Part shown: positions 23,898-38,800 of the stretch, piece after piece | How positions within the stretch are numbered: position 1 is the stretch's first letter | Layout of the letters: every line of letters starts with the position of its first letter | Assembly: GCF_002775205.1 (NCBI RefSeq) | Contig: NC_036443.1 | Span: 11,523,698-11,587,697, forward strand | Source of the DNA: Xiphophorus maculatus | Lineage: Eukaryota > Chordata > Actinopteri > Cyprinodontiformes > Poeciliidae | Length of the DNA: 64,000 nt | Reading direction: 5' to 3' | The notes under the pieces: generated by a model | The model's database searches: none | What the model was told of the DNA's origin: nothing | What the model saw: the letters and a program-made list of their open reading frames with translations, nothing else | Made by a program: the position numbers and the translations under genes

Positions 23898-26800
23898 ATG
23901 CTGGCCTGCACGGAGCTGATCACCATGTGTCTCCAGTCCGCCAAGCACGACCACTTAAGAAAGCAGCAGGAGCTCGACTACAATCAGAACCAAGGCTTCG
24001 CTTTATTCCAGGATGTAAGTAAAACACATCAGATGTCACAGCGTTTGAAACGCAGACGGGTTTCAGTTGAGCCTCGTGCATGTTTGGGTCCTTATCGAAA
24101 CGTGTTCAGCCTCTGTCCGTCTGTCGAGGTGTCGTTTCCTCGCCGTGCAGTGCGCCTGACTCACTGTCCTTCACTCTTCTCTTTATGAATGGCTCTTGCC
24201 GAGTTAAAACACGGCCCATTCACGACACGTTTACGTAAGAAAGGTGAGTGCATTAAGAACAAACGCCCGTCCGACTCGGATCATCTAGCACGCAGAAAAC
24301 AATTGGCGTGTTAACGATTTCAGCATCGTTATTCTTGTCAGGTTATTTACGTGAAAATAAGAATCTTAATGATGATTTTGCACCAGAAAATCTGCCTGTA
24401 AAACATGTATGTTTTATGAGGAACCTCCCTCAAAAAAAGCTCCAACCGAGCTGCTTTTTAAATGCAGACACGTTTTGAATTATTTATTAGGGTATAAACA
24501 GGATATCGCCACTAAGGAAATGTCTTGCTGCTCATCTGCTTAGTCCTCTGAAAGGTAGTCATTCATAACCTTTTTTTTATTGTATTTTACTTTATGCACC
24601 ACCGAAGAGGAAACAGTTTATCTGCACCGTGCCATCAATCTTCAAACAGCTGACTTGCAGTAAAGTTTATTTAATTTCCCGAAGACACGGCTTCCAAATT
24701 TTATTTCGGTAAAGTTGATTTCATTTGTTTTAATTTACAGAATGCACCGCGAGAGAGCCAACTATTACCAGTGCATTTTCCTTATACTCGTTAAAACCTC
24801 CTTCCTTCTTCTGTTGTTTTAATTTAAGCCGATTTCAGTTTAGTTACTGGATCCACCACCAAAGAGCCAAGTGTCTATCATCAGCATCATTTCCTATCTT
24901 TAGACTCTTGCTTGCTTGCAGTAAATGTAATTCAGTTCCCTCGAGGCGGATTACTGCATATGAAAAGAAAATCAGTCTGCGGTGAGTGAGCATTTGGTTT
25001 AAATGTATATTTTCAATCCCCATCCTACGGCCTTGCATTTCTTCACAACCATCTAAACTTGCTAATGAATATGGGCTTTTCCTGTTGCTTTTAACAGACA
25101 CTTTCACATATTCTCAATGGAAGGAGACCTGTTTCATGTAGCTCTTTATGTTGCCACTCCAAAAATAATGAAATTGAGCTGCACTGGATAGATTTCCAAT
25201 ATTAAATCAACCTAGCACACACACACACCCACGCCCCCTCACACACACACATATTTGCAGTATTTCACAGGGAACTGAGGCAAGTGTGAGGTTTTCAGTC
25301 TCTCCAGAGCTCCCAAAAGAGATAAAAAAAGCTCTTGGTGTTGTTTCATCCTCTTTGTGAAAAGACCTGTTAGTCTGTCTTGTTTTAATTGCAAGCATTG
25401 ATTGGTTGTACCAACATTCTGGTATAAATCCTCTTTACATCCCTGAGATGAGATTTTTTTTGGCAAAATACTTTGCCTCTACATTCTGTGCTTTACGATA
25501 TGATTTTCTACAAAAGCAGAAGAAAACCTAATAAATAAATCTGAGAACCTATCCCCTATTTTGCTACTTTTTCTTCATAATTATACAGTTTAAGCACAAA
25601 GTCTGTCTATCCCTCGAGTCAGGCGTGAAATAGTCCAGTGAAATTGAATCTTCCTCCCAGATTTCTTCCCTGGCTCATGTTCGCTTGTCCAAGCTTCCTG
25701 TTAGCTTTTCTGTCAGCTGTCTCGGGTGGGATGCGGTCTCGGAGCTCCTGTGGGGGGGATCTGACAGCGATAGGGCTTCCTACAGTTTGTCACTCCACAG
25801 GAGGCTGCAGAGGGCAGCTGCAGATCATCTGCCAGCTGTAGCCCGAATCTGTCACAGAGCCACATTTATGGTAGGTGATTACTGTGACTGTGACACAGCG
25901 ATTACGTTCAGTCAGAATGAGAAAGATGAAGTCAGTGGTCGTTTTAATTGATTTTGTAGTTTGTTGAAAATGGAGAATTTGAACAAAGTCTTGATAAATC
26001 TTGAACCTTTTCACAGTTTTTCACGTGTTTCACTGGGATTTAATGTGAGAGACCAACACAAACTAGTGTTGTTTTTTATTTAAAAATAGCTCAAACGTTT
26101 TGTTTTTAATACGTGGTACGATTTTGTAGTGGCACCCAAACTGAAATTTGTGCTTGTGCTTCAGCATAACTCAACCCCATTTGGCTGAAAACATTCATGG
26201 CTTAACTTACTGTAAATCCTTTTACAATTTTAAAGCAACTGACCATTGTGCATTGTTTTGAACCAGTTTGCTACGTCCTGCAGAACAAACCGAGCATCTT
26301 CTCAGTTTAAACTGCCAACACGCAGGTATTATGGGTGCTTCCCTCGTTTATATTTCAAACAAAAGAAATAAGAGTACAAATAAAATGTTTTTATTATTGA
26401 ACATCTCATGCCTTCCTTTGTTTAAGCTTGATACTAATTGTAAATTTTAATCTTGGCTCCTTTTCATTTCCTATATTGTGTCAGATGTGTTCAAATGGAA
26501 CGTCATCTTTAACTCTTTAAACTTTTGTAGAGCTTCTTCTCTAGGATCCCATTCTGTTGAATGTATCGTTCATAATAACCGCAAGTAACCTTTTGCATTT
26601 AGCAGTTTAACAAAACATATTCAAGATAATTAAGAAAAAAAACTTTAATTAAATAGGAAGATTAATAGCTGACGTTATTGTTCACTGTGACAGAGCTTAT
26701 GACATTTTAAGAGCCTCAGTTTTGTGTAGGCCAGAAGTTAAAGTAATTTAGTGCAGTGGCATAAAATGTTTAGCAGAATTCAGCTCTCGCAATTATTGAT

Positions 26801-29800
26801 AATGGTTTATATAAAAGTCTTAGAAGAAATGGTTGGAATGTAGACTTGCTGGCTCTAAGATGTGACTCCTCAACAATGAGCCTAAACCTGGCATTTTTAA
26901 AATTATTATTATTATTCTTCCATCCATCCATCCATCCATCCATTTTATTTACATCCTTGTCCCTACTGGGGTCTGGAGGTGCTGGTGCCTATCTCCAGCT
27001 AACGTTCCGGGCGATAGGCGGGGTTCACCCTGGACAGGTTGCCAGTCTGTCGCAGGGCAACTCAGAAACAGACAGGACAAACAACCATGCACACACACAC
27101 TCACACCTAGGGGCAATTTAGAGAGACCAATTAACCTAACAGTCATGTTTTTGGACTGTGGGAGGAAGCCGGAGTGCCCAGAGAGAACCCACGCATGCAC
27201 AGGGAGAACATGCAAACTCCATGCAGAAAGACCCCGGGCCAGGAATCGAACCCAGAACCTTCTTGCTACAAGGCAAAAATTCTACCCACTTAGCCACTGT
27301 GCAGCCCTATTATTATTATGTTTGTTAAATATTGCTCTGTTATTTTTCACTTTTGATCAAAGTCTAAACAGAGCCACTGATGTACTCCTATGGACACGCA
27401 CTGCTGATGTCTGGATCACATCATCAAGTATCTTCTTTGTTTATCATTTATGTCATGTTTAATTCACGATATTGCTATTTCTAGAAACTGGAAAAAGGCA
27501 GAAGTTAGTCTTGAAACTGATGAAATTGAAGGGTGTCGTGCTTTTTGAAGGCTCCCGTTTGATGATGAAATTAATCAACCCACCACTGATCTGTTCAGGT
27601 TCACTCAAAGTCACTAAGCAGAGAGGAAAAAAGCTGGAAATAAACAGTCTCTTTGATCTTGCATTTCATACACACACACACACCCACCCACATTCACGCA
27701 CACACACTACAATCTAGCATCTATTTAGATTTAGTGTCCTGGTATGTGTGAGGGAGGATGTTTCTCTGGCCAAGTTCATAGCATGGATTAATGAACAAGC
27801 AATGTCACTTTTGAACTGGTTGATCACAGAACTGTGGAGACATTTTGAAGCAGTGGGAACATTTTTAGTGTCGAGAGAGAGAAGAAAGCGTGAGATGTAT
27901 CTGTTTGAAGCTCTTCTGCATTGTATGAAAATGTCAGATTTTCATTTCCTGTGATGTCTCACTTATTTTAGAGATGAAGAATTTTTGACTCACTGAACTC
28001 ACTGAGATTATCCTATTTTCTGTTTATGCATGTATGATACAGTGTCGAAGTTGAATTAGTATTTATGCTGTTGAGTTCTTGAGATCTTGGCTTGGCTTTC
28101 TTTGCAAAAAGTAGCTCAGATTATATTGAGACCCTCTGTGAAATTCAATTTTGGTGTCTCGCCACTGATTTTCAGTCGGATTTAGTTCTGGACTTTGACC
28201 GAACCACTCCACTCTATGATCCAAACCATTCCCTGCAGCTCTGGCCGTATGTTTAGATCTGCTCTCCTACTCAGATCCTTTGCGGCCTCGAAAAGAGTTT
28301 ATTCCAGGAATACCTGAAAATCCTCCCTACAGCATAATGCTGCCACCACCATGTGAACTTATTCCCCCCTCAGAAAATGTTTTGCAAGTTGGTCAGAAGG
28401 TATAAACCATCTGTCTGCTGACGACTTCTGACTTTCTTTCCACCATGATGCTTCTTGCCGCTCCTTCTACTCCAGTTCTGTGGAGTGCATCGACTAATGG
28501 TTACCATGTCAACAGATCCTCCCACATGGGCTGTGGATGTTGAAGGCTTGTGCAGAACTACTGTATTTATACTGAGATTGAATTACTCACAAGAAAAAAA
28601 AATACATTTACAAATTAGATGACTTCTTAAGTTCTGAATTTCATTTAGAGCTACGCATTAGACTGTTGGTCTATTACAACAGTCCCAAAATATCCCAAAG
28701 TTTGTGGTGGCAACAAAAAAAAGTGTATTCTTCTATCACCAAGGAGCTTTTAAATGGAATTGATTTTATTTGTTTTGTGCAGCGCGTATTAATGAGCGTA
28801 CAATATTGCTGTAAATGCACCTACAAATACTGTAGCAGAGTCCCACAAAACAAACAACGCAATACACAAAAATAATAACAGCATGAACAAAGAAAATAAT
28901 CAAAAGAATACAATAAAAACAGCAAATAGAACCAATAGATGTTTGATTAATCCTGTTTTAAAATACCTTTATCAAAGGGCTAGTATCTTTTAAGTTTCTG
29001 CAAGACAATATGTGTCATACCTAAATTAAAAAGGACATTTCCAAAAGATGCTTAAGGTTTGATAATTGCAATGCTGATTACTAACCAGACATTTTTTAGG
29101 TTTTCTCTTAAATAAGTGGCGCTCCCTCTTATGGTGGCAGGCCGTGTCTTCCAGCTCCTACATCCTTCAGTTTACACCACAGCTTACATTTCAAGCTTGT
29201 GTTGAAGTATGTAGATGCTTTTTCTGTGGTATGCATGTTTTTTTTTGTCAACTTCAAATTTTATTAATCCTTTTTTTATTTCCTCTTGCAGATTTTTTGT
29301 CGGGCGGACAAAAACGGTGAGTTCTCACCCAGTTGGACTGACGGGCAAAGAGATTCATAATATTTAAAAGTAATTTTGCATGCTAAAAATCTGTAGAAGA
29401 ACTTTGTTCAGAAGTGAAACCTTTTTATTCCTCTGTATGTGCCCTCGGTACCCTCCCTCTTGCTCTCCATATCAGATGCAGAGCTGCACGTTTTGTGAAC
29501 GTTTGAAGTGGATGGAGAATGATATGTGCTTTTAGGTTTGCTGTCCTGCTACAAGCTGAACTACTGACCCAGTTTTAAAACTTTTACAGCCCTCTGATTG
29601 GCATTTAGCTACATCCATCTTTCCATTGTCTTCCATCCTGCTAACGAAAAGTATTCTCAACAACACACCACGTCTTGCTGTTTGGGTACTTATTTGTAAA
29701 AAAAAAACAAACATATTAATAAAGCACGATAAAATCCTTTGAAGCTTGTTTGTGTGAAACGTAAGCAGCTGTTAAACGAATACTTCCGCAAGGCAATGTA

Positions 29801-32800
29801 GAATTAGAGCAGATAGGTCCAAAGAGCTGTACGCAAATCGTCACCAACGCTAATGCACAACATTTGGCGTCCCAGCAGAATTTTTAACTCCTAATGAAAC
29901 CCGCCTGAGACTTTTCCCTTCTCCCATCTCACTCTTCGGCTGGAATAATTTGTTGGAGCGTTGCCACTTTGCTTCAAAGAATCGTCTCCTCCTCATAGGG
30001 AAACACGGGGCGTTTAGCTCTCCGTAAAAAAATCCGCGCTGACAAACAGAGAAATCTTTTCCCTCTTAATTTTTTATTCATGCGCTGCATCCTACTTGTA
30101 GCGAAACGCAGAAAGGAGGCAAGTGATTAATGCTCATGGGGCATCCACGAACTCCGCGCGCTTTTCCTCCAGAGAAATGCTGGGTGTGTTGCGTAAAAGC
30201 GAGAATAACGTTATTCTTGCTTTTACGCAACACATCCAGCATTTGCAATGCTCAATGCAATGCGTTGAGCAGGGGTCGTCTGGGGCTCGCGTTTTAGCGA
30301 TACGCCGTTAGATGAAAACTCTGTCGTTTGTGAATTATAGATGAAGACAATAAAAGCTGCTTCTTTTTTTTCACCAGGGCTTTTGTGTGCAGATAAAAGA
30401 AGAGGGAGGTCGGATTCCTCCTTTCTCTGCATGGATTTGAGTCCTTGCATTATCACTTTGTGGTCGAAGTTTTCAGTTTAGGCAAATCAAGAACAGGTTT
30501 TAAAGTTTAGCACTCACACCAAGCTATTGTTTTTCATTCTTTGTTGAAAAAAAGGGGGAAATGTTCCTGCGTCCTTGAGGTTGTTATCATCAGTCTGCAG
30601 CAGAGCTCACTCTGTGTTTTCCTCTTTTTAAACTCAATGATCCTTGCACCCAAAGAATGCAAATAAACAGCCTCTCTAGTCAGAAGCTTCTGCGTAGGCC
30701 GCCATAATACGCCTGGAGTGCCATGCATTTATAACATAACAACAACTGGCTAACATACTAATATCCTCGCAGCCTTTATTATGGATTTAAAAGAAACAGT
30801 GAACCGTATGAGTGCAGCAACATGGGAAACACAAAGCATCCACTCGGTGATCCTGCACAGAAATGAGTTTTTTTTTATTTTTTTGCCGATACGCAACAAG
30901 AGTAATGAGTGATATTATGATTTATTTTGACAGTCTTGCCCTGAGTTATCATTCAGAGAAAGCAAAACAGGCATGAAAAACTGACAAGCCAATGATTAGG
31001 CTTTGACATTAAAATCTCTAAACGAGGAGAGATGTGAGAGATGCTGCAAAACCCTTTGAGATGGTTTCTTAAAATACAGCTTAAAAATATACCACTAAAA
31101 TATCAGAGGGAACACCTAAGCAAAAGCAAGGGTTGCAAAATATGAGGAAGACATGGCATTGCCATATTATTTGTAGGTTATTGTTGTCCTTTTTAAAAAA
31201 AAGTTATCCCAATGTCCCCACATGTTGTTTGTTTGTTTGTTTGTTTCCCTGGGCTTTAGGAAACAAAATCTATGTCAGGTGTGAACATGAAGGTCAGTGG
31301 AAACCCGTCCAACTGACCAACTGGCCAGCAAAGTTTGAATACATCTCAGTTAAAACATTACAGCTTGACAAAAATAAAAGTATTGCCCTCTCGCAGGCAT
31401 TTCCGATTGCAACGTTTCACCCACTGAAATGACAAAGTGGATTGTGTTTCGTGCATTGTGCAGCTCCAGCTTGGTGAGACATTAAAGCGTGGCCGAAAAT
31501 GTCAGAAGAAATTACGTAAAGGGGCGAAAGCTTTATCGCAGCACTACGGCTGAGAAAATTGCACAATTAGAAAACAGATTTGTTCCCGGTACAGGTGAGA
31601 TATCTCAGTGCAAAAAGCGAACAACAAATGCGAGGTCTCAGTTTTATCCTCCTGCTTCCCTGTTGTTCCCAGGACGCAGAAATGCTGCAGCTCCAGATGG
31701 CAGCCGATTAGATGCAAACTTTCAGCTTTTCTTAATCTCTTAAGGTTTTAGATTGACATAAATTAGAAAGGATTTTGGCTATGAGTTGCTGAAACCAGCG
31801 TGCTCAAGTACATCTCGATTGCACTCTTCATTATCTTAACTGCGGGATTTACTCTGCCTGTTGATTTTTTTTGTCTTTTTATGCATCAGCACTGAAACAT
31901 TGCCTTTTGCTATTGCTATTCTGCTAAGAAGGACAGGATGTGCATATTATATTGGTTGCCCATTAGCTTTGCAGGAACGCACAGTGCTGCAGTAGAGTGT
32001 CAGTTCCTCCTCTCTGAAGTCTGTGTGTGTTTGTATGTGTGTGGGGGGGAAAGCGACCTAACTGAAGATACAATTTAAAACCATTTAAGTTTTTACAAGA
32101 ACTAAACTGACTATTACAAATCATAATAAAATATACTTATAAAGGGAACATTCTTAAAAAATAACTCTGTTTGTCAAACTCAAAAGCTGCATTCGATTTG
32201 CATTAAAGCCTTAGACTTCTTTACTCTTTAGCGACATGCACAGAAAGCTCTTAATATTTTTTCATAATATTCAAGACTAATAAAGTATTGACTGACTCCG
32301 ATCCCATCCTTTCAAAGTCAGGAACCTTATTGTGTTACATTTTTAATATTCTATTGAATTATTCTGATGCATGTTCTGAATCGTTAGCGCTGCCTTTGTA
32401 GAAGGTCCTAAGGGAAGTGCGCAAGAGATCCTTGAGGAAAAAATAGCAAAAAGAGCTTTTTTATTCTGTCAGGCCACACTTTGAGCTGCAGGTTTTATTC
32501 AGGGCGATGTGAGGCAGGTAGGTAACCCACCGCGCCGCTGCTGCAGACAACACTTTTAATTTCCCTAAAGAGGTGCTGGTGCATAGACACAAAGCTTCCC
32601 TCAGATTAGCTGCAGCAACATCAGCATGTTTTTGAAAGAGCAAGTCTCTCCATCTGGCTAACTGTTTTCCACTCATTCTGAATGTGTGGACATAAATCGT
32701 GTTTTATGTCAAAAGAGTGGAGAAAGTGTGATTAAGATGCATTATTAATACAAATCAGCATAGTGAATATAAATCTACGCATCCCTGTTAAAATATCGAG

Positions 32801-35800
32801 TTTTTGGGATGTACAATATTTATCTGTGAAACAACAACAACACCTGCCCTCTTTAGAATCACTGGCTTATTTTAGCATGAAAAAAGACTGGCTCTCTAAC
32901 GTCTACACAGCCATGATAACAGGCTCAGCTTTTGTAATAATAATGAGATCAAGATAAATCATTTCCGAACTCCCCCCAACCACCCAACCCCAATATGTTG
33001 AATATGACACATATCCTATACAGTTCCACTGAAAATCCAACCAATCCAAACAGAAGGCAGGGTAAGGTTACAATCCACAGTTCTTTACACAAAATCACCA
33101 GGAAAGAGATTAAAATCATAGAAGCAGTTGTAAAACCGATAGCTAGCTAGAAGTTAGTAAAATTAGTGTGCAGAAATTAAGATGCACTGTAATACTGACA
33201 GGAGAAAGCTTAAAAACCCTTAAATCACCTTTTGATGTTGTTTCTCCATCCAGTCTTCTTTAGTTGAGTCTACATCTTCCAAGAGCTGCACAGCTCCCAC
33301 TGCATTGGTGTAAAACCAATGCATATAAAGTGAGGCTGTGCAGCTGCTTTCTCTCCTCGCCTAGAAGATATTGATGCAGTCAAGGGTTAGGGGATGCAAT
33401 TTACAGCCGAAGAAAGAAGAAGAGTTATCCTAAGACGAGCCAACAGTTAATCAACACTGCTTCTTAATTTTCCCCGCCCTCTTGGGTCAGAACAGACTGC
33501 ACATTCACACTTACCGCTTGTTAATATTTACTGTTTTTGACATTTTTTGCGACATTTCTCAGCAGAACACGGCTGCCTGGTTTTGACCGATAAGCTGTGT
33601 GTATGTACAGCACTACGCTCTGGGTTTCTGCTGGAGCGCCGATCGAAGAAACGGTGAACGCTTGTGTAACGTGCCATCTGAGCTGCTCTGTATTTTGGGC
33701 GTCTTATCGGGTGCGAAACCAAACCAATGTTCTGCCTCTGAAGGAGTTAGATGATGAGTCAGAGATGCAACAGACTGTATTTACTCCTACATGATGTGGA
33801 ACATGAAATAATGAGAGAAATTAAGATCAATCTCTTCGTATAGGTTCGTCTCCCAGCTGCAGCTATAGATTCCGCCATAATCCAATCTTTCAACGCCACA
33901 GCTGAATTGTGTTCTAAGTTTTCTGTTTTTCTTCCCTTTTTTTCCATTACAAAATGTCTTACAAGCTAAGGATTGATGGGATTAACAAGTGTATCTCAGA
34001 AAGTGGCACTGCTAACCGAATAAAGCTGCTGAGGCCTCATTATAAAGACAGTCTGGTTGTTGGTCTCCTTGCAGACGATGGCAAGCTGTCCATGGAGGAA
34101 TTCCAGTCCTACTTCGCTGACGGCGTCCTCACTGACGAGCAGATGCAGGAGCTGTATTACTCCATCGACAGGCAGCAGACAGAGTAAGCTCTTCCAGCTC
34201 TCCTGTTTGGATCTCATCCAGCTCTTCTGCTTTTTGCTTCTCTATTTTTTATTTTGCTGCCTGGCTGCAAGACTTTAATTCCTCACTTCAGCAAGGAATA
34301 TCCACAGAGAGCCTACATTCTGGATGATTATTTAAAATGCAGTGTGAAGAATGCAAACATAAAAAAATACAAACATTTCATCAGACTGTTGACTTTATGT
34401 GTTTGCCAGTTTCACTCTCTGTTGCAACTAAGAAAAACTGCACAAGATGAGCAATTTATTGCTCCAACTGTGCAACAATCTATCAAACTGGTTTGTAAGT
34501 GATTGGTCATTAGACCCCAGTTAAAGGCCACGTGACTGCATCGGCTCATTGTCGCTACTTCCTGATGGCACACAGAGGGTTTTCTCTCATGACTTATAAA
34601 AAAAAAACATTTACTGAAGTAGACGCTGCAAGGAAACATTAAAATAATAACAAAGGAAAACTGAGGACACAGTGAGTTTGCACAAAGTAGGAAATGGACT
34701 GAGAGAGATCACTTCAAACAGCTGAAATCCTGATATATGCCAGGAGTCACAGCACCATTAGCAGGAGCCCCATTGGCTGTCAGCCTGAAGCGACCCATGG
34801 AGCAGCTCATTATTTTTGACAGAAATGTTCAAAAATACAGATGAGCGGCCGATTAGAAAGTGGTAGATAGACTTCCTCTTCACATGACACTTTTGGGTAG
34901 TATATTCTGACAATAATCCTGAGTAAAATACTGTACCACAGTTTCACAGCATTTAGATAAAATTGTTTTTTTTTATTATTAAACAGAAAAGAGATATTTA
35001 ATCCTACTGATTCTGATGTGACATTTATTTTAACAGTCTTCATGATGGTATCTGTAATATCTTTTTATGGCGATTGTGTTTTTGATATGCAGACTCGTGG
35101 CAAAAATATTAATTTCATGCTTTCTTTTGAGGGGTTTCAGATTCAGATTTATTCAAGTCCCCAAATGGGCAATTAATGTCACAGCAAGCATGTGATTATA
35201 AAAGGGCATACCAACTAAAAAACAAAGTATCGAAAGTAAAACAAAAAGAAAAACAATAAAACGTACCAAAAATACACATCAAATATAAATCGATATATAG
35301 AGTTGGCATTGTTTATGACGAGAGGTTTCCTGTTTAAAGTCTTCCTCATTTAATCTTCGTTTCACTGAATACAGAACTTATAAAAAGCGTTGCAGGTTTT
35401 TAAGTTTCACCTCCTGATCTTTCCACAGCAACCTGGACATAGACAAGCTCTCAGGTAATGATGCTTGTTCACCTTCTCATAACAACTTTGCTAACAAACA
35501 GTTTTAAATGTTGCCAACTTAAGCTTCACTGTATTGCTGATCATGACTAGTCAGCTAATCTCCATTTGAGAGGTAATCAGTCAAGCCTGTTGGAAATGCC
35601 CCTGATAGGCTAATTATAGTGTTTTGTCCCACAGCGTACTTCACTCCTCACCTGGGGGAATATGTCAATGTCCTGTCTGCACTGGAAAAGCTGAACGTGG
35701 CCATTTTAAAGGCCATGGATAAAACTAAAGAGGTAGGTGATTAAAGCTTTTGTCAGGTCGCTGAGCTGAATTTTCCCTGTCAAATCTTCACAGAAACATA

Positions 35801-38800
35801 ACATAAGAGCTTTCAGGATGTCCATTGGCGTTCTCTTCCTCTGAAAGCTGCTCATTAGTGACCCACTTGTCAACTTTGTGCAGCCTAGCATGATCTGTTA
35901 TTTAGTCTGCACTTCTTTTCCTAAGTGACAATACTTTCAAACATGAGCTATAGTATGATTAACAAAATGTGCAGCTTTATCTAGTGCAGAGTATCTAGTT
36001 TATATACTTTGGATTAACATTATTAGATTCTTTTTCTTTGTTTGTTCTTTCCTTTGGTTTATTATTTTTGTTTGTATTTCCTTTTAATTCATGTAAAGCA
36101 CTTTGAATTGCCTTGTTGCTGAAAATGTGCTATGTAAATAGAATGACCTCACCTTAAGATCTCCTCGTTATGAGGCCCATCAGAGGGAAAACACAGACAA
36201 CCAAAACTGTTAAATACATGGTACAATATTTGACATGAGGGACATCAGCACATTCCTCTTTGAGTTTAAATGTTCATCAAATCTGATGCAAGTTTCTACA
36301 TATTCCGAATGATCATTATTTAGCTAAGAAACAAATCTTTTTTTCCCGCCAATCAGAACTCCACCATCACATAGTTGTGTTTGCTGTTATCCAGTCTTTG
36401 TTTTAACTTCTCATTCATCTGTAAAATCAAGAAAACGTTGTTTCCCATTCATTTTCAAGGTATAACACCTTTTTTTTATATATACATATCTGCATTTTCA
36501 GATAACAAGACTTGGTATGTAATAAAATCTCCAGCCTCGGTTTCTGTTCGATGCTAATTAGTTTCTCACGAAATCCTGCTGAGGAGCAGTCGAGCCGAAC
36601 ACATCATATTCCATGAGATGAAGCGATGGATTTATGCGTCTGCCCATTGAGAGGGCTGTAATCATCTGGGTTAAGGTGCAGTCAGAAAAGATTAGCATCA
36701 GAGAACTTTTCCTAAAGACGTAATCAATAGCTAAGCCCGGTTTGCATTGATGCTCAGCAGCCCTCTGTGCAGAGCCAGTTAGCGAGTAATTTTAGTATTT
36801 GGCACAGGAGGAGAGTCATGTTCGGATGGCGAATAGACAGATGCTTGGCTGTTATAATGAGGTATTCCTTTTGTTTTGTTTTTTTCATCCAGTGTTATGC
36901 AGCAGTTTATTTTCACTGCAGAGGATGATGGGTAACAGGGAATTATAGATGATAATTACCAAAGACAACCCGCACGAACGCTTCAGCTGAACTGACGTCA
37001 GATTTCCTTTGAAGAAATGGAACACAGACCTGTGGTCATGTCTGAACTTTCTTCTTCTCTTGTATTCTGATTGTATCTTTCTTTTTTTTGTACTCTGGAG
37101 GGTGCTTTTCACTCTCCCCCCCCTCCTTGCCTCTTCTTCCATCTCTCTACATTTCCAACATGGTCTCCTTGTCTGGCAGCGTTTTTTCTTCTTCCATCCG
37201 TCTTCCATCTCATGCATTTTTCATGTTGCTGATAGTTGGTCAGAAAACTGTTTTTTTTCTTTAGCCCTGAGGGGAAGAGCTTATTTTTAGTCTTTTTGAG
37301 GTCCAAGTTTTTGAAGAAAACTTTGAGGTACCTCTAGGATATGCCCTACCTTTTGCAGCTATTACCAATGTAATAGCTGCTAAGCCTGTACTAAAGCTGA
37401 GCACTGGGGATAGGCATTAGCCATCTGCTCAACAAACTTGCATGGACTTGGTTGGTAAAATAAACAAACTAACTTATAACTTCAGATGTGCTAAGATACC
37501 ACCAGGCATTTTTGCATTTTAGAAAAATATATAGAAAAAAATATTTATGATCGTTTATTTTTTTGCATACAGCTGATATTTCCTCCTTCATGCAGCTGCT
37601 CACTTGTTTCAAAATGAAATGAAGGGGAAAAGCAGGAAAGAACAAAAGTCAGTCGTTCATGTCTTGTTGCTTTGTCACTGCTGAGACAAACTAGTACATA
37701 GGTTTTAACAATCTCGATCATCATTTTTCAAACAGTTCTCCAACATTTGTTTTTTTTCCCCCCCTTTAAACTCAATTTTGTTGCACCACTGGCTGCAAGT
37801 GAGAATGATGGGGTTCATTACTTGACAAAAACTGTGCTGGGAAAAATGTATTATCTACTGAAACAGCCTTTTCACTGGAGCTTCATAAAATCCTGCTGAG
37901 ATCTTGTGTTCCTTTATGAAATAAATCTATAAAATCTCGCTGGCTTTGCATTCCTAAATCGTTGGTAATGTAAAAAGGGACATCATTCACATGCTAAATA
38001 TTTAATTGTTAGAGTTCAGTCTCAAGTCATTTGCAGCTTTGAGTATTTTTTCTAGGATTGCCCTGTAGCTCTGCCAATTTTCTTTACTAATATCTTGCTG
38101 AAGACAAAATATTCCCATATTGGTGACGTGCTCACCATATTTCATGTCAGGCATGGTGCTTTCAGGCCCAAATGAGGTGTTGGTTTTCTCTCACAATTAG
38201 TGTTTTGCACGCAGAACAAAATGTTCCTTTATCCAAACACTTGCTCCTTCAGAGTTTTCATGGCCCTTTTTGCTTCTTCACTGATTAATGCTCTCCTGTC
38301 TGTCAGGTTAGGTGGTCGGCCATGTCCATGTTGGCAGGAAAGTAGTGCCAAGTTGTTTTTGTTTATTGGATCGGACCAATAATCTTTAAACGTATCCACA
38401 TCTTTTCCCCGACCCGTCTTCTGTGTTCCTTGGTGTTCATGTTGCTGTTTGTTCACAAATGTGCTCTAAGTTGAATTACCCACAGACATCCACCCTATAA
38501 ACATTTTTTGGTGACTTCTAGAGCAATTGTTTGAACAGGATTTTGTATTAAGGCATCACAGTAAAGGGTGAATAAAGGCACTTTTGCATTATTTTGCTTC
38601 CAATTAATTGGAAGCTTTGTGTTTATGTGATCTATTATGTGAAATCTCAAGGTACATTCCATTTTTTTTGAATATTTAACAAAAGTTCAGTGGATATAAG
38701 TAGTTTCCAGTGGAAATGTATTTAAATATAGGAGCTGTTATTGTCCTTTTGAATAGTTTTCTTAATACAAGCATTTAGGTGATAGCTATGTTTTTTTTAT

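Larger units (their letters stand above)
24015..29291 (+). other. necab3: necab3 intron 1
   Basis: A 5.3-kb intron carrying a partial Tc1-like end (about 26010-26235), a full SINE (26920-27309), CA repeats (near 27670) and a longer Tc1-like fossil (28090-28620). No gene is seen inside it. Confidence 0.7.
29317..34074 (+). other. necab3: necab3 intron 2
   Basis: A 4.8-kb intron. It holds two notable hairpins (30175-30244 and 33281-33349). A relatively GC-balanced stretch from 29780 to 30330 could be conserved regulatory DNA. No repeat family was recognised. Confidence 0.6.
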
